Source: Rhizobiales bacterium GAS188
GTDB lineage: Bacteria; Pseudomonadota; Alphaproteobacteria; Rhizobiales; Beijerinckiaceae
Reading direction: 5' to 3'
DNA length: 64,000 nt
NCBI GenBank assembly: GCA_900104855.1
Contig: FNSS01000001.1
Location: 930,001 to 994,000, forward strand
Shown one piece after another: positions 8,295-17,685 of the stretch (within the stretch, counting starts at the first letter, position 1; each line of letters opens with the position of its first letter). The notes under the pieces were generated by a model. That model had not been told where the DNA came from. It ran no database searches and worked only from the letters and a program-made list of their open reading frames with translations. A program made the translations under genes and the position numbers.

Positions 8295-10520
8295 ATGAAC
8301 GCCATGAACATGTCGGCCAAGCTGCTGTCCTCGACCCGGGCCTCCACTCCCGAGCTGAGCCGCCGGCGCTTTGTGCTCGCCGCCCTCTCGACGGCGGGCG
8401 GGCTGGCGCTCGCGGTCGGGCCGGCCGGGTTCTCGAAAGCGGCGACGATCGGCAGCGAGCCCTGGGACAAGTCGCTTCCGGCAAGCGGCGCCGAGATCAG
8501 TGCCTGGATCTTCATCGAGCCCGATGACAGCGTCACCTTGCGGCTCGGCAAGGCCGAAATGGGCCAAGGCATTTCGACGGCGCTGCCCATGCTGTTCGCC
8601 GAAGAGCTCGGCTGCGACTTCGCCAAGATCAAGGTCGAATACGCCTCCGCCAATCGCAATCTCCGCGAGAAGGAGGTCTATCACAGCCTCTCGACCGGCG
8701 GCAGCAGCGGCGTTCGCCGTTCGCGCGAATTCGTGCAGCAGGCCGGCGCCAGCGCCCGGGCCCGCTTGATCGCGGCGGCGGCGAAACAGCTCGGCGTGCC
8801 GGACGCCGAATGCCACGCCGCCGACGGCAAGGTCACGCATCAGGCAAGCGGCCGCAGCCTGAATTTCGGGGCGCTCGCGGCAGCGGCGGCTCAGATCACC
8901 CTCGCCCGGGAACCTGCGATCAAGACGCCCGCGGAATTTGGGCTGGTCGGCAAGCCGATGGCCCGTCTCGACACGCCCTTGAAGGTCGACGGCACGGCGA
9001 AATTCGGGATCGACGTCAAGGTGCCGGGCATGGTCTATGCGGCGGTCGCGGCCTGTCCGGTATTCGGCGGCAGCGCGAAATCCTTCGACGGCACGGCGGC
9101 GCTGCAACGTCGCGGCGTCACCCATGTGCTCGCCGTGCCGAACGGGGTCGCGGTGGTGGCCGATCGCTTCTGGCGCGCCAAGGAAGCCTTGGCCGAGGTC
9201 AAGATCGATTGGGATTACGGCACGGGCGCGGGCACCGATTCGGCAAGCTTCGAGCGGCAATACCGCGCCGCCCTCGACGGAGAGGCCGTCACCGCCAAGG
9301 CGTCGGGCGACCTGGCGCAGGCCTATGCGGCGGGCGGCAAGGTGATCGAAGCCGTCTATGAGGCGCCGCATCTGGCGCATGCGCCGATGGAGCCGCTCAA
9401 TGCGACCGCTCATGTGCAGCAGGACCGTATCGATGTCTGGATGGGCACCCAGAACGCCGATGCGGCGCTGCTGCTCGCAGCGAAGACCGCCGGGATGAAG
9501 CCCGAGCAGGTCTTCATCCATAATTGCTTCCTCGGCGGCGGCTTCGGCCGGCGCGCCGTCAATGACGAGCTCGCTCAAGCCGTCACCATCTCCAAGGCGA
9601 TCGGCAAGCCGGTGAAGCTGTTGTGGACGCGCGAAGAGGATATGCGCCATGACCGCTACCGGCCCCAGGCCGCGATCCGCTTCAGGGCGGCGCTAGGCCC
9701 GCAAGGCAAGATCGCGGCCTTCGAGGCGCGCACCGCGGTCGGCTCGATCACGCGCTCGCTCGGCTGGGGCAAGGCCGAGAGCGGCGTCGAGGGCGCGGCC
9801 GTCGAGGGGCTCGCCAACATCCCCTATGCGATGGATGCCTTGAAGGTCGATTGCATCCTCAAGAACACCCATGTGCCGGTGATGTTCTGGCGCTCGGTCG
9901 GCTCGTCGATCAACGCCTTCGTGGTGGAAAGCTTCATGGACGAGCTCGCCGAGGCTGCGGGCGAAGACCCCTACCGCTTCCGCCGCAGGCTTTTGGCCGG
10001 CAAGCCGGAATTCCTCGCCGTGCTCGATACCATCGCCGAGAAGAGCGGTTGGGGGAAACCCCTGGCCAAGGGACGCGGGCGCGGCATCGCCATCCATGAA
10101 TCCTTCGGCACCATCGTCGGCGAGGTCGCCGAGGTCGCGGTCAGCCCCAAGGGCGAAGTGAAGGTCGAGCGCGTGGTGGCGGGCGTCGATTCCGGCCATG
10201 TGGTCAATCCGCGCCATGTCGAGATGCAGATCGAGAGCGGCATCCTCTATGGGCTCACGGCGGCGCTGTTCGGCGAGATCACCATCAAGGACGGCAGGGT
10301 CGAGCAGTCGAATTTCGACACCTACCAGATCGCCCGCATGGCGGACGCTCCGAGCATCGAGACGCATCTCGTCTTGTCGGGCGGCACGAAATGGGGCGGC
10401 ATCGGCGAGCCCGGCACGCCGCCGATCGCGCCCGCCATCTCCAACGCGATCTACGCAGCGACCGGACGCCGCATCCGCAAGCTGCCGATCGGCAATGTCG
10501 ATCTCTCGGGACACGCCTGA
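8295..10520 (+). CDS. Molybdopterin-binding large subunit, isoquinoline 1-oxidoreductase beta type
   Basis: A 741-residue catalytic subunit of the xanthine dehydrogenase family that hydroxylates aldehydes or N-heterocycles. A twin-arginine signal SRRRFVLAALS near residue 25 followed by a hydrophobic stretch indicates folded export to the periplasm. Cofactor-binding segments include FLGGGFGRR and RPQAAIRFRAAL, with GGTKWGGIGEPGTPP near the C-terminus where the catalytic Glu is expected. Start ATG 8295 follows GGGAGGA; the open frame reaches further upstream, overlapping the small subunit. Unlike many homologous loci, no cytochrome c or XdhC-type maturation gene is adjacent. Substrate cannot be told from sequence. 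Confidence 0.92.
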   Translation: MNAMNMSAKLLSSTRASTPELSRRRFVLAALSTAGGLALAVGPAGFSKAATIGSEPWDKSLPASGAEISAWIFIEPDDSVTLRLGKAEMGQGISTALPMLFAEELGCDFAKIKVEYASANRNLREKEVYHSLSTGGSSGVRRSREFVQQAGASARARLIAAAAKQLGVPDAECHAADGKVTHQASGRSLNFGALAAAAAQITLAREPAIKTPAEFGLVGKPMARLDTPLKVDGTAKFGIDVKVPGMVYAAVAACPVFGGSAKSFDGTAALQRRGVTHVLAVPNGVAVVADRFWRAKEALAEVKIDWDYGTGAGTDSASFERQYRAALDGEAVTAKASGDLAQAYAAGGKVIEAVYEAPHLAHAPMEPLNATAHVQQDRIDVWMGTQNADAALLLAAKTAGMKPEQVFIHNCFLGGGFGRRAVNDELAQAVTISKAIGKPVKLLWTREEDMRHDRYRPQAAIRFRAALGPQGKIAAFEARTAVGSITRSLGWGKAESGVEGAAVEGLANIPYAMDALKVDCILKNTHVPVMFWRSVGSSINAFVVESFMDELAEAAGEDPYRFRRRLLAGKPEFLAVLDTIAEKSGWGKPLAKGRGRGIAIHESFGTIVGEVAEVAVSPKGEVKVERVVAGVDSGHVVNPRHVEMQIESGILYGLTAALFGEITIKDGRVEQSNFDTYQIARMADAPSIETHLVLSGGTKWGGIGEPGTPPIAPAISNAIYAATGRRIRKLPIGNVDLSGHA

Positions 10521-10572
10521 GGTCCTGTTGCGTCGCCGAGGAAGCGCATACTCATCGTTGTTGCGCCGGCGC

Positions 10573-10760
10573 TAACCTCTCCCCTTGCGGGAGAGGTCGA
10601 TCCGAGCCGCCAGGCGAGGATCGGGTGAGGGGGGCAGGGCCGACTTTCGGCAGCCCCCACCAAATTCATTCCCGGCAAACTTCCGAAGGCAGGAGCTGCC
10701 CCCCTCACCCGGAGCCTTCGCTTCGCTCAGGCTCCGACCTCTCCCACAAGGGGAGGTGAG
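10573..10760. repeat. Large palindromic intergenic repeat, copy A
   Basis: Occupies half of the 376-base gap 10521-10896. It begins with a CCTCTCCC..GGGAGAGG hairpin plus a GATCCGAGCC-GCCAGGCGAGGATC arm ending GGGTGAGGGG, then a variable middle, then an inverted CCCCTCACCCGG arm and a closing hairpin. Shares arms with copies at 14395, 18481, 24316, 42675 and 60877. I see nothing else in the gap apart from the ribosome-binding site of the next gene. Confidence 0.85.
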
Positions 10761-10896
10761 GCCGTCCCCCCGACGAAATGATGAGATCCCGGTCATGGAC
10801 ACCGTGGCCGGCGGAAGCTTAATTTCTAGGCAACCGCCCGAAAAGCGCCGCAATTCGCTTGCCGGGACCAAATGAAAGCGAAAGGGGAGGACATTC

Positions 10897-12615
10897 ATGA
10901 GCGTCGCCGCCATGACTCCGGGCTCGGACCTCCAAGTCGGCCCGATGACATCCGCCGAGAAGAAGGTGATCCTCGCCTCTTCGCTCGGCACGGTATTCGA
11001 ATGGTATGACTTCTATCTGGCGATCTTTCTCGCCGGCGAGATCGCCAAGGTTTTCTTCACCGGCGTCAATCCGACGGCAGGCTTCATCTTTGCGCTCTTG
11101 TCGTTCGCCGCGGGCTTTGCGGTGCGGCCGTTCGGCGCCTTGATCTTCGGCCATGTGGGCGATCTCGTAGGCCGCAAATATTCCTTCCTCGTGACCATGA
11201 CGATCATGGGCATGGCGACTTTCCTCGTGGGTTGCGTTCCGAGCTATACGAGCTGGGGCATCGCGGCTCCGATCATCTTCATCGGCTTGCGGCTGCTGCA
11301 GGGCCTGGCGCTCGGCGGCGAATATGGTGGCGCTGCGACTTATGTCGCGGAGCACGCGCCTCAAGGCCGTCGCGGCTACTATACGAGCTTCATCCAGACG
11401 ACAGCGACGATCGGGCTTTTCCTGGCGCTCATCGTCGCTCTCATCGGCCGTCTGTCGCTGAGCGCCGAGGCTTTCGGCGATTGGGGCTGGCGGATTCCTT
11501 TCTGGCTGTCGCTTATCCTTCTCGGAATCTCGATCTGGATCCGCTTGCAGCTGCAAGAATCCCCAGCCTTCCAGAAGATGAAGAAGGAAGGCACGCTCTC
11601 GAAGGCGCCGCTGAGGGAGACGTTCGGCACCTGGAAGAACGGCAAGGTCGCGCTCGTGGCGCTGCTCGGCGGCACCGCGGGCCAAGCCGTCGTCTGGTAT
11701 GGCGGGCAGTTCTACACGTTCCTTTTCATGACCAGGACGCTCAGCGTGCCGGCCAGGGAAGCGACGATCATGAGCGCGATCTCGCTCCTGCTCGCGACGC
11801 CCTTCTTCGTCGTGTTCGGCCGGCTGTCGGACAGGATCGGCCGCAAGCCGATCATTCTCGGCGGGTGCCTGCTGGCGGCGGTCACCTATTTCCCGATCTT
11901 CCATGGGATCGGCAGTTATGCCAACCCGGACCTCGCCGCCGCCGCGGAGAAGTCCCCGGTGGTGGTCGTTTCCAACAAGGCCGACTGCTCCTTCCAGTTC
12001 AACCCGGTCAGCACTGCCGACTTCGTCACCCCTTGCGATATCGCCAAGGCGGCGCTCGTCAATAAGGGCATTCCTTACAAGAACGAGGAGGGTCCCGCCG
12101 GACAGGCCTCGGTGAAGATCGGCGGCCAAGCTATTGCCAGCTATGACGCCTCTCCCCTCATCGCCAAGAAATATGGCCGGCCGGTCGATGCCGGCGAACT
12201 GGACAAAACGACACAGGCCAAGGCCGCCTTCGACAAAGCCGTCGCCGATACGTTGAAGGCGGATGGCTATCCGAACGCGGCTGATCCAGCGAAGATCAAC
12301 TACTTCATGGTTACGCTGCTCCTGACGATCCTCGTCATCTATGTGACCATGGTCTACGCGCCGATCGCCGCGCAGCTCGTCGAGCTGTTTCCGACCCGTA
12401 TCCGCTATTCGGGCATGTCATTGCCCTATCATATCGGCAATGGCTGGTTTGGAGGCTTCCTGCCGCCGACGATATTCGCGATCGTCGCGGCCACCGGCGA
12501 CATCTATTCGGGCCTTTGGTACGTGATCGCGGTCGCCCTGATGACCTTCGTGGTCGGCTTGGTGCTCATGCCCGAAACCAAGGACCGCGACATCTTCACC
12601 TACAAGGGCGCATGA
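10897..12615 (+). CDS. MFS transporter, metabolite:H+ symporter (MHS) family
   Basis: Inner-membrane proton-coupled uptake carrier of 572 residues, related to ProP/KgtP-type permeases. It starts with the MHS hallmark SSLGTVFEWYDFYLAIF and has GHVGDLVGRKYSF and GRLSDRIGRKP loops. Between transmembrane segments 8 and 9 is an insert of about 150 residues that is hydrophilic and Lys/Ala-rich with two Cys (KADCSFQF, TPCDIAK), probably periplasmic; long versions of this family are common in alphaproteobacteria. Start ATG 10897 follows AAGGGGAGG. A strong terminator follows. Substrate unknown; it may import a substrate of the preceding oxidoreductase, but a repeat lies between them. Confidence 0.9.
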   Translation: MSVAAMTPGSDLQVGPMTSAEKKVILASSLGTVFEWYDFYLAIFLAGEIAKVFFTGVNPTAGFIFALLSFAAGFAVRPFGALIFGHVGDLVGRKYSFLVTMTIMGMATFLVGCVPSYTSWGIAAPIIFIGLRLLQGLALGGEYGGAATYVAEHAPQGRRGYYTSFIQTTATIGLFLALIVALIGRLSLSAEAFGDWGWRIPFWLSLILLGISIWIRLQLQESPAFQKMKKEGTLSKAPLRETFGTWKNGKVALVALLGGTAGQAVVWYGGQFYTFLFMTRTLSVPAREATIMSAISLLLATPFFVVFGRLSDRIGRKPIILGGCLLAAVTYFPIFHGIGSYANPDLAAAAEKSPVVVVSNKADCSFQFNPVSTADFVTPCDIAKAALVNKGIPYKNEEGPAGQASVKIGGQAIASYDASPLIAKKYGRPVDAGELDKTTQAKAAFDKAVADTLKADGYPNAADPAKINYFMVTLLLTILVIYVTMVYAPIAAQLVELFPTRIRYSGMSLPYHIGNGWFGGFLPPTIFAIVAATGDIYSGLWYVIAVALMTFVVGLVLMPETKDRDIFTYKGA

Positions 12616-12645
12616 GAAGCGGCTTCGTCCAGACGTAACTTTCGC

Positions 12646-12678
12646 AAAATGGCCGGGCTCTCGCCCGGCCATTTTTTT
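12646..12678 (+). terminator. Rho-independent terminator after the MFS gene
   Basis: Stem of about 13 bp built on ATGGCCGGGC / GCCCGGCCAT with loop TCTC, followed by seven T. It starts 30 bases after the stop codon. Confidence 0.92.
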
Positions 12679-12679
12679 G

Positions 12680-13510
12680 ATGCAAGCGCTTCGCAGAAGC
12701 GCACCGCGAAGCTCGGTCTACAGGATCGCCGGGCCGGCAAGCGCCCGGTGACCGTCCCGCGGCGGATGCAAACGTAACCCAATAGTGAATGCCGTCCCCT
12801 TCGAACCGCGCCGCGGCATTAACGATTGGAGCGGGAGGTGAACAAAGCCCCGACGAATCGTCATTTCCGATTCGGCTCCCGATCGCCGCGCCGAGGCAAG
12901 ACGAAATCCACGGCCTCAGCCGCCATCGCCCGGCATGGTTAACCGATGGCGAAGGGAGGAGCTCTCCCGAACGCGCCTGCGATTAACGACCGGCACCGGA
13001 GGGGAACACAGACCAAACGAATCGGCGATCTGCGCCTGGAACGAAAGCAGGTCACATCGGATGAGCTCTTCGGCTCGAGCTCCGCTGCCACGGCGCGACC
13101 ATCGATCCGGCATGCGAGCGAGCGCGAGTGGCTTCGAGGGATCGTCGCCATCACCACGCAAATCGAGTTGTGACGCATCAAGGTCGTTACGATTGCGAGG
13201 GCCTCGGCTCCCCCGCGCGCCGACATCGTGTCGGATCGGCACGATTAGACGCGGATGATTTCGCGCATGCGCAAAGCGATGCGCGGGGAAGGATTTCATC
13301 GGGGACAGGCCTCGACGGAGGCGATCATTCTTTTTGGCGAGGCACGCCTTGCGGCGGGTGCCGGCGCAATTCCATCTCCTGTCGATGAGCCCCCATCCGC
13401 CGGCGTCCGGACCGACCCCTTGGGCGCATCGGATCGCGGCTGCGAGCCGCCACCCCCGCTGGATGCGCGGGCAAGATCGCGCTTCTCGAGATCATGCTGA
13501 AGGAGAGACG
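12680..13510. other. 830-base stretch without a recognisable gene
   Basis: Open frames here have atypical arginine/serine-rich composition and no family resemblance. The stretch contains an imperfect direct repeat of about 44 bases starting ATTAACGA (12818-12861 and 12982-13025) and a third related TTAACCGATGG at about 12939. It ends in a good ribosome-binding site (GAAGGAGAG) for the next gene. It may be a long regulatory region or decayed coding DNA. Confidence 0.5.
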
Positions 13511-13512
13511 TC

Positions 13513-14358
13513 ATGAACGTAAGAGCCGACCCGACGATCGAGCTGCCGGCAGTCGCAGCCGAGCTCACCTATCTCGGTCAGATGTCGGAGAAGCCGCGCA
13601 ACTACACCTATGATCCGCCGCCCGGCGTGCCGCGCAGCAATGTGGTCGCCGACACGCACATCGTGCAGATCCGCGACGCCAGGCCGATCGCGCCTTCGCT
13701 CTCGCTCGATCGCGAGGGATTCGACCTGGTGCGCGAGGCGAGCAAGGTCGGCAATTTCTACGACGATGACGAGGTTTTGAGCGTCTATTATCCGGAGGCC
13801 GAGCGCCTCGTCAGGCAAGCGACGGGCGCCAATCGCGTCTTCGTCTTCGATCACACGGTGCGCCGCCGCGTCCCGGGTGCCGAGGACCGCCGCGACGGAG
13901 TGTCGCGACAGCCGGTAGCGCGCGTGCATGTCGATCATACGGAGGCGTCGGGCCCGCAGCGGGTTCGCGACCTTTTGCCCGACGAGGCCGACAAGCTGCT
14001 GACCGGCCGCCTCCAGATCATCAATCTGTGGCGCCCGATCCGCGGGCCCTTGCGCGATGCGCCGCTTGCCGTCTGCGATGCACGCAGCGTCGCCGCTCGC
14101 GATCTCGTCGCGTCCGATCTCGTCTATCCGAACCGAACGGGCGAAACCTATGCGGTACGCCATAACGCCGCACATCGCTGGTTCTACGTCCCGGCCATGG
14201 AGACCGACGAGGCGCTGCTCTTGAAATGCTATGATTCGCGAACCGATGGGCGCGCCCGTTTCGCGCCCCATAGCGCCTTCACGGATCCGACCACGCCGCC
14301 CGATGCCGCACCGCGCGAAAGCATCGAGATCCGCACCTTGGTGTTTCATGCCGGCTGA
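13513..14358 (+). CDS. CmcJ/NvfI-family oxidoreductase (2-oxoglutarate/Fe-dependent type)
   Basis: 281 residues. The fold family includes CmcJ of cephamycin synthesis and fungal GA4-desaturase-like enzymes. Recognisable segments are the ELTYL start, NYTYDPPPGVP, FDHTVRRR, ARVHVDHTE (candidate iron-binding His-x-Asp-x... ), INLWRPI and AHRWFYVPAMETDEALLLKCYDS with FAPHSAF. Substrate is unknown; bacterial members usually stand alone, as here. It is preceded by a long non-coding stretch and followed by palindromic repeat copy B, so it is probably monocistronic. Confidence 0.8.
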   Translation: MNVRADPTIELPAVAAELTYLGQMSEKPRNYTYDPPPGVPRSNVVADTHIVQIRDARPIAPSLSLDREGFDLVREASKVGNFYDDDEVLSVYYPEAERLVRQATGANRVFVFDHTVRRRVPGAEDRRDGVSRQPVARVHVDHTEASGPQRVRDLLPDEADKLLTGRLQIINLWRPIRGPLRDAPLAVCDARSVAARDLVASDLVYPNRTGETYAVRHNAAHRWFYVPAMETDEALLLKCYDSRTDGRARFAPHSAFTDPTTPPDAAPRESIEIRTLVFHAG

Positions 14359-14394
14359 GGCGAGTGGCGCCGCCTCCGCTGGACGCGGGCGCTT

Positions 14395-14580
14395 TACCTC
14401 TCCCCTTGTGGGAGAGGTCGGGGCCTGAGCGAAGCGAAGGCTCCGGGTGAGGGGGGCAGCTCCTACCTTTGGAAGCCTGGTCAGAGCAACCATTCGCCCA
14501 GCGGCGGCGCGGCCCCCCTCACCCGGCTTCTCATCGCTTCGCTCTTCGAAGCCGACCTCTCCCACAAGGGGAGAGGTAAG
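14395..14580. repeat. Large palindromic intergenic repeat, copy B
   Basis: Outer CCTCTCCC..GGGAGAGG hairpins at both ends, inner GGGTGAGGGGGGC and GCCCCCCTCACCC arms in inverted orientation, and AGCGAAGCGA motifs. It fills the gap between the convergent CmcJ-like and DUF3108 genes and ends four bases before the stop of the latter. Confidence 0.85.
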
Positions 14581-14583
14581 CCT

Positions 14584-15486
14584 CTACCGACCCGAGATCG
14601 CGACCGCCTTGGCCTCGGCGACCGGAGTTCCGCTGCCATCCATCAAGGTGATGCGGCTCGGGATGAGGAAGCTCTTGCCCGGCGCCGGCACCAGGGCGAC
14701 GCCGATGCGGTATTGGCGCATGGTCTCGGTGAATTCGTCGCCATCGACGCTATGGCCGGCGATCGGCACATAGGTCGCACTGCAGACCAGGGCATCGCCC
14801 GCCGCCCCCGCGCTCTCCACCCCGCGATAGCTCATCACCAGGTCGAAACGCCGGCGGCCGTCATACATGCGCAGCCGCCTCTCGCAATTTGACCGATCGA
14901 GCGCATTCGGGCCGATGATGGGCAGCAGCATGGCGCTCAGCGGATCGAGCACGCCCTTCTGGTCGGCGTCCGACAAGGCCGCGTAGGCTGGCAGGACGCG
15001 CGGGTCATAGCCGACCGTGCTGCCATCCCGGAACAGGCCGCCTTCCTTTTTCTTGGTGATGTGCACGGTCTGCAGCCGGTCGCCCGCGAAGGTGAAGTCG
15101 CGCGTCTCGGCAAGCGCGCGCACCGAATAGTCGAGCGTCGTCGACAACGGCGAAAGGCCACGCGCCGAGATCGCGCCGGCGGTCCGCGCCACGGCCGGCC
15201 CGACCGCAAGCGATCGCGCCGAGGCGCTCGGCCTGAACGACAAGGTCAGCTGATAGCCCGTGCCCGTGGAGCTGTATTGCACGGTGGCGCGCCCCACATC
15301 GAGCGAGACCAGCCCGTCATATTCCACATTATAGGTCACGACGATCGAGGGCGAATTCGCCTGTGCCGCAAGGCCGAGCCCCCAAACACCGAGCCCCCAG
15401 ACACCGAGCCCGAAAACGAAGGCAAGGGCAGCGCCGCGACGGATCGCCATGCGGGACATCGCCCATTCACATCGAGCGGGCCTCAT
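14584..15486 (-). CDS. DUF3108 domain protein, exported (second of two paralogs)
   Basis: 300 residues with an N-terminal signal-like segment (MAIRRGAALAFVFGLGVWGLGV) and a beta-rich body: YNVEYDGLVSLDVGRA, LDPLSAMLLPI, CERRLRMYDGRRRFDLVMSY and CSATYVPIAGH. These match DUF3108, a periplasmic/envelope family of unknown function. The start overlaps the previous gene by four bases, suggesting translational coupling. The signal segment carries a triplicated 15-bp repeat (15374-15418) that encodes WGLGVWGLG. Probably a beta-barrel or lipid-binding type envelope factor, but this is only inference. Confidence 0.82.
   Translation of the reverse strand: MRPARCEWAMSRMAIRRGAALAFVFGLGVWGLGVWGLGLAAQANSPSIVVTYNVEYDGLVSLDVGRATVQYSSTGTGYQLTLSFRPSASARSLAVGPAVARTAGAISARGLSPLSTTLDYSVRALAETRDFTFAGDRLQTVHITKKKEGGLFRDGSTVGYDPRVLPAYAALSDADQKGVLDPLSAMLLPIIGPNALDRSNCERRLRMYDGRRRFDLVMSYRGVESAGAAGDALVCSATYVPIAGHSVDGDEFTETMRQYRIGVALVPAPGKSFLIPSRITLMDGSGTPVAEAKAVAISGR
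15374..15418 (-). repeat. 15-bp tandem repeat inside a signal peptide
   Basis: Three units beginning CCGAGCCC (15374-15388, 15389-15403, 15404-15418) lengthen the hydrophobic core of the DUF3108 signal sequence in frame. Confidence 0.75.
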
Positions 15487-16376
15487 TTGGTCAGCCCGGC
15501 ATGGGTCGGATCCGATTTCGCCGTTTTCGCCGGTTTCTCCGGTTTCGGCACCATATTCCCCCCTCCTGGTCGAATATGCGTGGCATCGATCTCCAGCATG
15601 CCGAACAAGGTGCGCACCGCGATCTTCACCGGCACCAGGAGCATGGCGCCACCGACTGGGGCCAAGGACACCTCCATGTCGCGGTTCTCGGCCATGAAGC
15701 TCGTCGATTTCAGCGATGTGCGGTGGCCCGCGATCGGCGTGTAGCGGGCCGAGCAGGTCAGCGCCGGCCCCGTATAGCCATCAAGCGTCACATTGCCGGT
15801 CCGCGCATAGGAAAGCGACACATCGAAGCGCGCCACCCCGTCGAAGACGGCGAGCTTGCGGTCGCAACCCGAGGGATCGAGCATCTTGTCGGAGCGCGGC
15901 GCCGGCATGACGAGGGCGCTGATCGGGTCCATCACATTGACCTTGTCGGCCGCGCTCACGGCGATCCGGTCGGGGAACGCATCGACCGGCGGCTTCACCT
16001 CGACGAGCGAGACCGTGCCGCCCTGCAGCGCCATGCGCACAGTGCGCAAGGCGTGGCCATTGGTGGTGGTGATCGCATAGGAGGCAGGCGCCGGACGCGT
16101 GCCGACGATCGAGCCCGCTGCTACGGCCGCGCCGCGCGCGCCGGTGAGCTGGCCCGCAATGCCCGAAAGGCGCATGGCGAGGCTCGCATGATAGTTTCGG
16201 GCCGACGAGGACATTGACAGCGAGGCCTCGCCGACCGAAAACCCGGCCAGCGTGATGGCGTAGGCGGCCTTGAGGTCATCTGCCCATGCTTTTGCGCCGG
16301 GGCCGGCCAATGCGGCAGCCGTCGCGACCAGGGTGACGGCGCGGTTGCGCATGGCGAATCTTGACGTGCCTTTCAT
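15483..16376 (-). CDS. DUF3108 domain protein, exported (first of two paralogs)
   Basis: 297 residues with a signal peptide ending near [12 protein letters not shown]. It shares the architecture of its downstream neighbour: [58 protein letters not shown]3108 genes next to rpmB are a known arrangement in Hyphomicrobiales; two tandem copies probably arose by local duplication. The C-terminus is Lys/Pro-rich. Divergent from rpmB across 110 bases. Function unknown. Confidence 0.85.
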   Translation of the reverse strand: MKGTSRFAMRNRAVTLVATAAALAGPGAKAWADDLKAAYAITLAGFSVGEASLSMSSSARNYHASLAMRLSGIAGQLTGARGAAVAAGSIVGTRPAPASYAITTTNGHALRTVRMALQGGTVSLVEVKPPVDAFPDRIAVSAADKVNVMDPISALVMPAPRSDKMLDPSGCDRKLAVFDGVARFDVSLSYARTGNVTLDGYTGPALTCSARYTPIAGHRTSLKSTSFMAENRDMEVSLAPVGGAMLLVPVKIAVRTLFGMLEIDATHIRPGGGNMVPKPEKPAKTAKSDPTHAGLTK

Positions 16377-16486
16377 CTCTCACCTATACACCAGCCCCGA
16401 AGACGTCATTCACAATTTGCGGCTGGGCAGCGATCCGCTTCGTTAGCGGCGATGCCCGTCGATCTTGTCCGAAGAAAGGAACCGCC

Positions 16487-16774
16487 ATGTCTCGCCGTTG
16501 CGAGCTGACCGGAAAAGCCGTGTTGAGCGGCCATCTCGTGAGCCATTCGAACCGGAAGACGAAGCGCGTCTTCCGCCCCAATCTGTGCGCCGTGACCCTG
16601 CAATCGGAAGCGCTGGAGCGCTCGTTCCGGTTGCGCGTCTCGGCCAACGCGCTGCGTTCGGTCGAGCATCGCGGTGGGCTCGACGCCTTCCTTGCCAAGG
16701 CTTCCGAGGCGAGCCTCTCCTCGAACGCCCGGGCTCTGAAGCGCGAGATCGCCAAGAAGGCGGCGCAAGCCTGA
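16487..16774 (+). CDS. rpmB: 50S ribosomal protein L28
   Basis: 95-residue large-subunit protein. [27 protein letters not shown] is the typical alphaproteobacterial L28 start, followed by RFRPNL-type and [20 protein letters not shown] segments. The frame is open further upstream (to 16361) but ATG 16487 has GAAAGGAA seven bases before it and matches the family start. Confidence 0.96.
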   Translation: MSRRCELTGKAVLSGHLVSHSNRKTKRVFRPNLCAVTLQSEALERSFRLRVSANALRSVEHRGGLDAFLAKASEASLSSNARALKREIAKKAAQA

Positions 16775-17193
16775 AATAGGCTGCGCAGGCCTGGCACCGG
16801 TCCGCTTGCCGGCGGACATGCCGCGCTTCCGTGCCTTTGCGATTTCGCCCTTGGCGGCCTGCCCCTCATGTCGCGCGGATCCGGTGAGATCAGGGATTTG
16901 GGCCAAGGGCATATGCTTATGCACGCCCGGGCTTGAGCGTGGCTGGATCAGGCGCCTGAACGGCGGCGAGCCTTGACGTTCAGCCGCTATTCAGCCCCAT
17001 TGCGCAATTAACGTTTCTGATCAGTTTTCCTGCCATGCTAGCCTTGCGGGGCTTGCCTGGCCTGGAACTGCAGGCTGGGCAGGGGCGTTCAATCGGACAT
17101 GTCCGGAATGTTGCGTGTCCAGATTTTTTCGGTGCATGCGCTTGGGAACGGTCCCGATCGCCGCCCCGATAAGTCGAACCTAGAGGGATAGTC
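16775..17193. other. 419-base gap without a recognised gene
   Basis: I see no open frame with family resemblance, no terminator and no clear repeat. The last bases contain the ribosome-binding site TAGAGGGATAG of the next gene. Confidence 0.5.
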
Positions 17194-17541
17194 ATGAGAA
17201 CCTTGGCAACCACTCTTGTCGCAGCAGGTGCGCTTGGCTTCGCGTCCCTCGCTTCGACCACGCCGGCTCAGGCGCAATATTGGCATCGCTGCTGGAATTG
17301 CGGTGGCGGGGCCGCTGCTGCGGGCGTCGTCGGCGGCACGATTCTCGGCCTCGGCCTCGGCTCGGCACTTGCCGCTCCGCCCTATCAGGGACCCGGAACG
17401 CTGGCGCCCTACCAGCCTTACGCGCCGGCGCCTTATTATGCCGGCCCGCCCCCGGTCGCCTATGCGTGCCATTATGTGCGCGTGCGCGACTATGACGCCT
17501 ATGGCTACCCGATCTGGGTGCGCCAGCGCGTCTGCGACTGA
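17194..17541 (+). CDS. Small exported Gly/Pro/Tyr-rich protein
   Basis: 115 residues: a clear Sec signal peptide (hydrophobic to ASLASTTPAQA|QYW), then a Gly/Ala-rich stretch AAAAGVVGGTILGLGLGSALAA that could span or anchor in a membrane, then a Pro/Tyr-rich linker (PYQPYAPAPYYAGPPP) and a C-terminal CHYVRVRDYDAYG-WVRQRVCD with two Cys that may pair. Proteins of this layout are common and uncharacterised in Hyphomicrobiales. Ribosome-binding site is good. A GC-rich hairpin follows. Confidence 0.75.
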   Translation: MRTLATTLVAAGALGFASLASTTPAQAQYWHRCWNCGGGAAAAGVVGGTILGLGLGSALAAPPYQGPGTLAPYQPYAPAPYYAGPPPVAYACHYVRVRDYDAYGYPIWVRQRVCD

Positions 17542-17573
17542 TTCGCGTCGCAACGGACTCAAGGATTAGCGGC

Positions 17574-17597
17574 AAGGGCGGCTTTCGGGCCGCCCTT
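17574..17597 (+). terminator. Hairpin after the small exported protein gene
   Basis: AAGGGCGGC (17574-17582) pairs with GCCGCCCTT (17589-17597), loop TTTCGG. There is no strong T-run, so termination is uncertain. Confidence 0.45.
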
Positions 17598-17685
17598 CGT
17601 CGTTAAAGGACCCAAAACTCTTTGACATTGCGGATCGATTCGGCCGGATGGAGTGAGCCCCCCTCGATCCAGCCGGAGATCCAGC

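Noticed and set aside
12789-13388. Several 60-107 residue open frames in the gene-free region
   Set aside because: Arg/Ser-rich, no conserved motif, overlapping in several frames, poor ribosome-binding sites.
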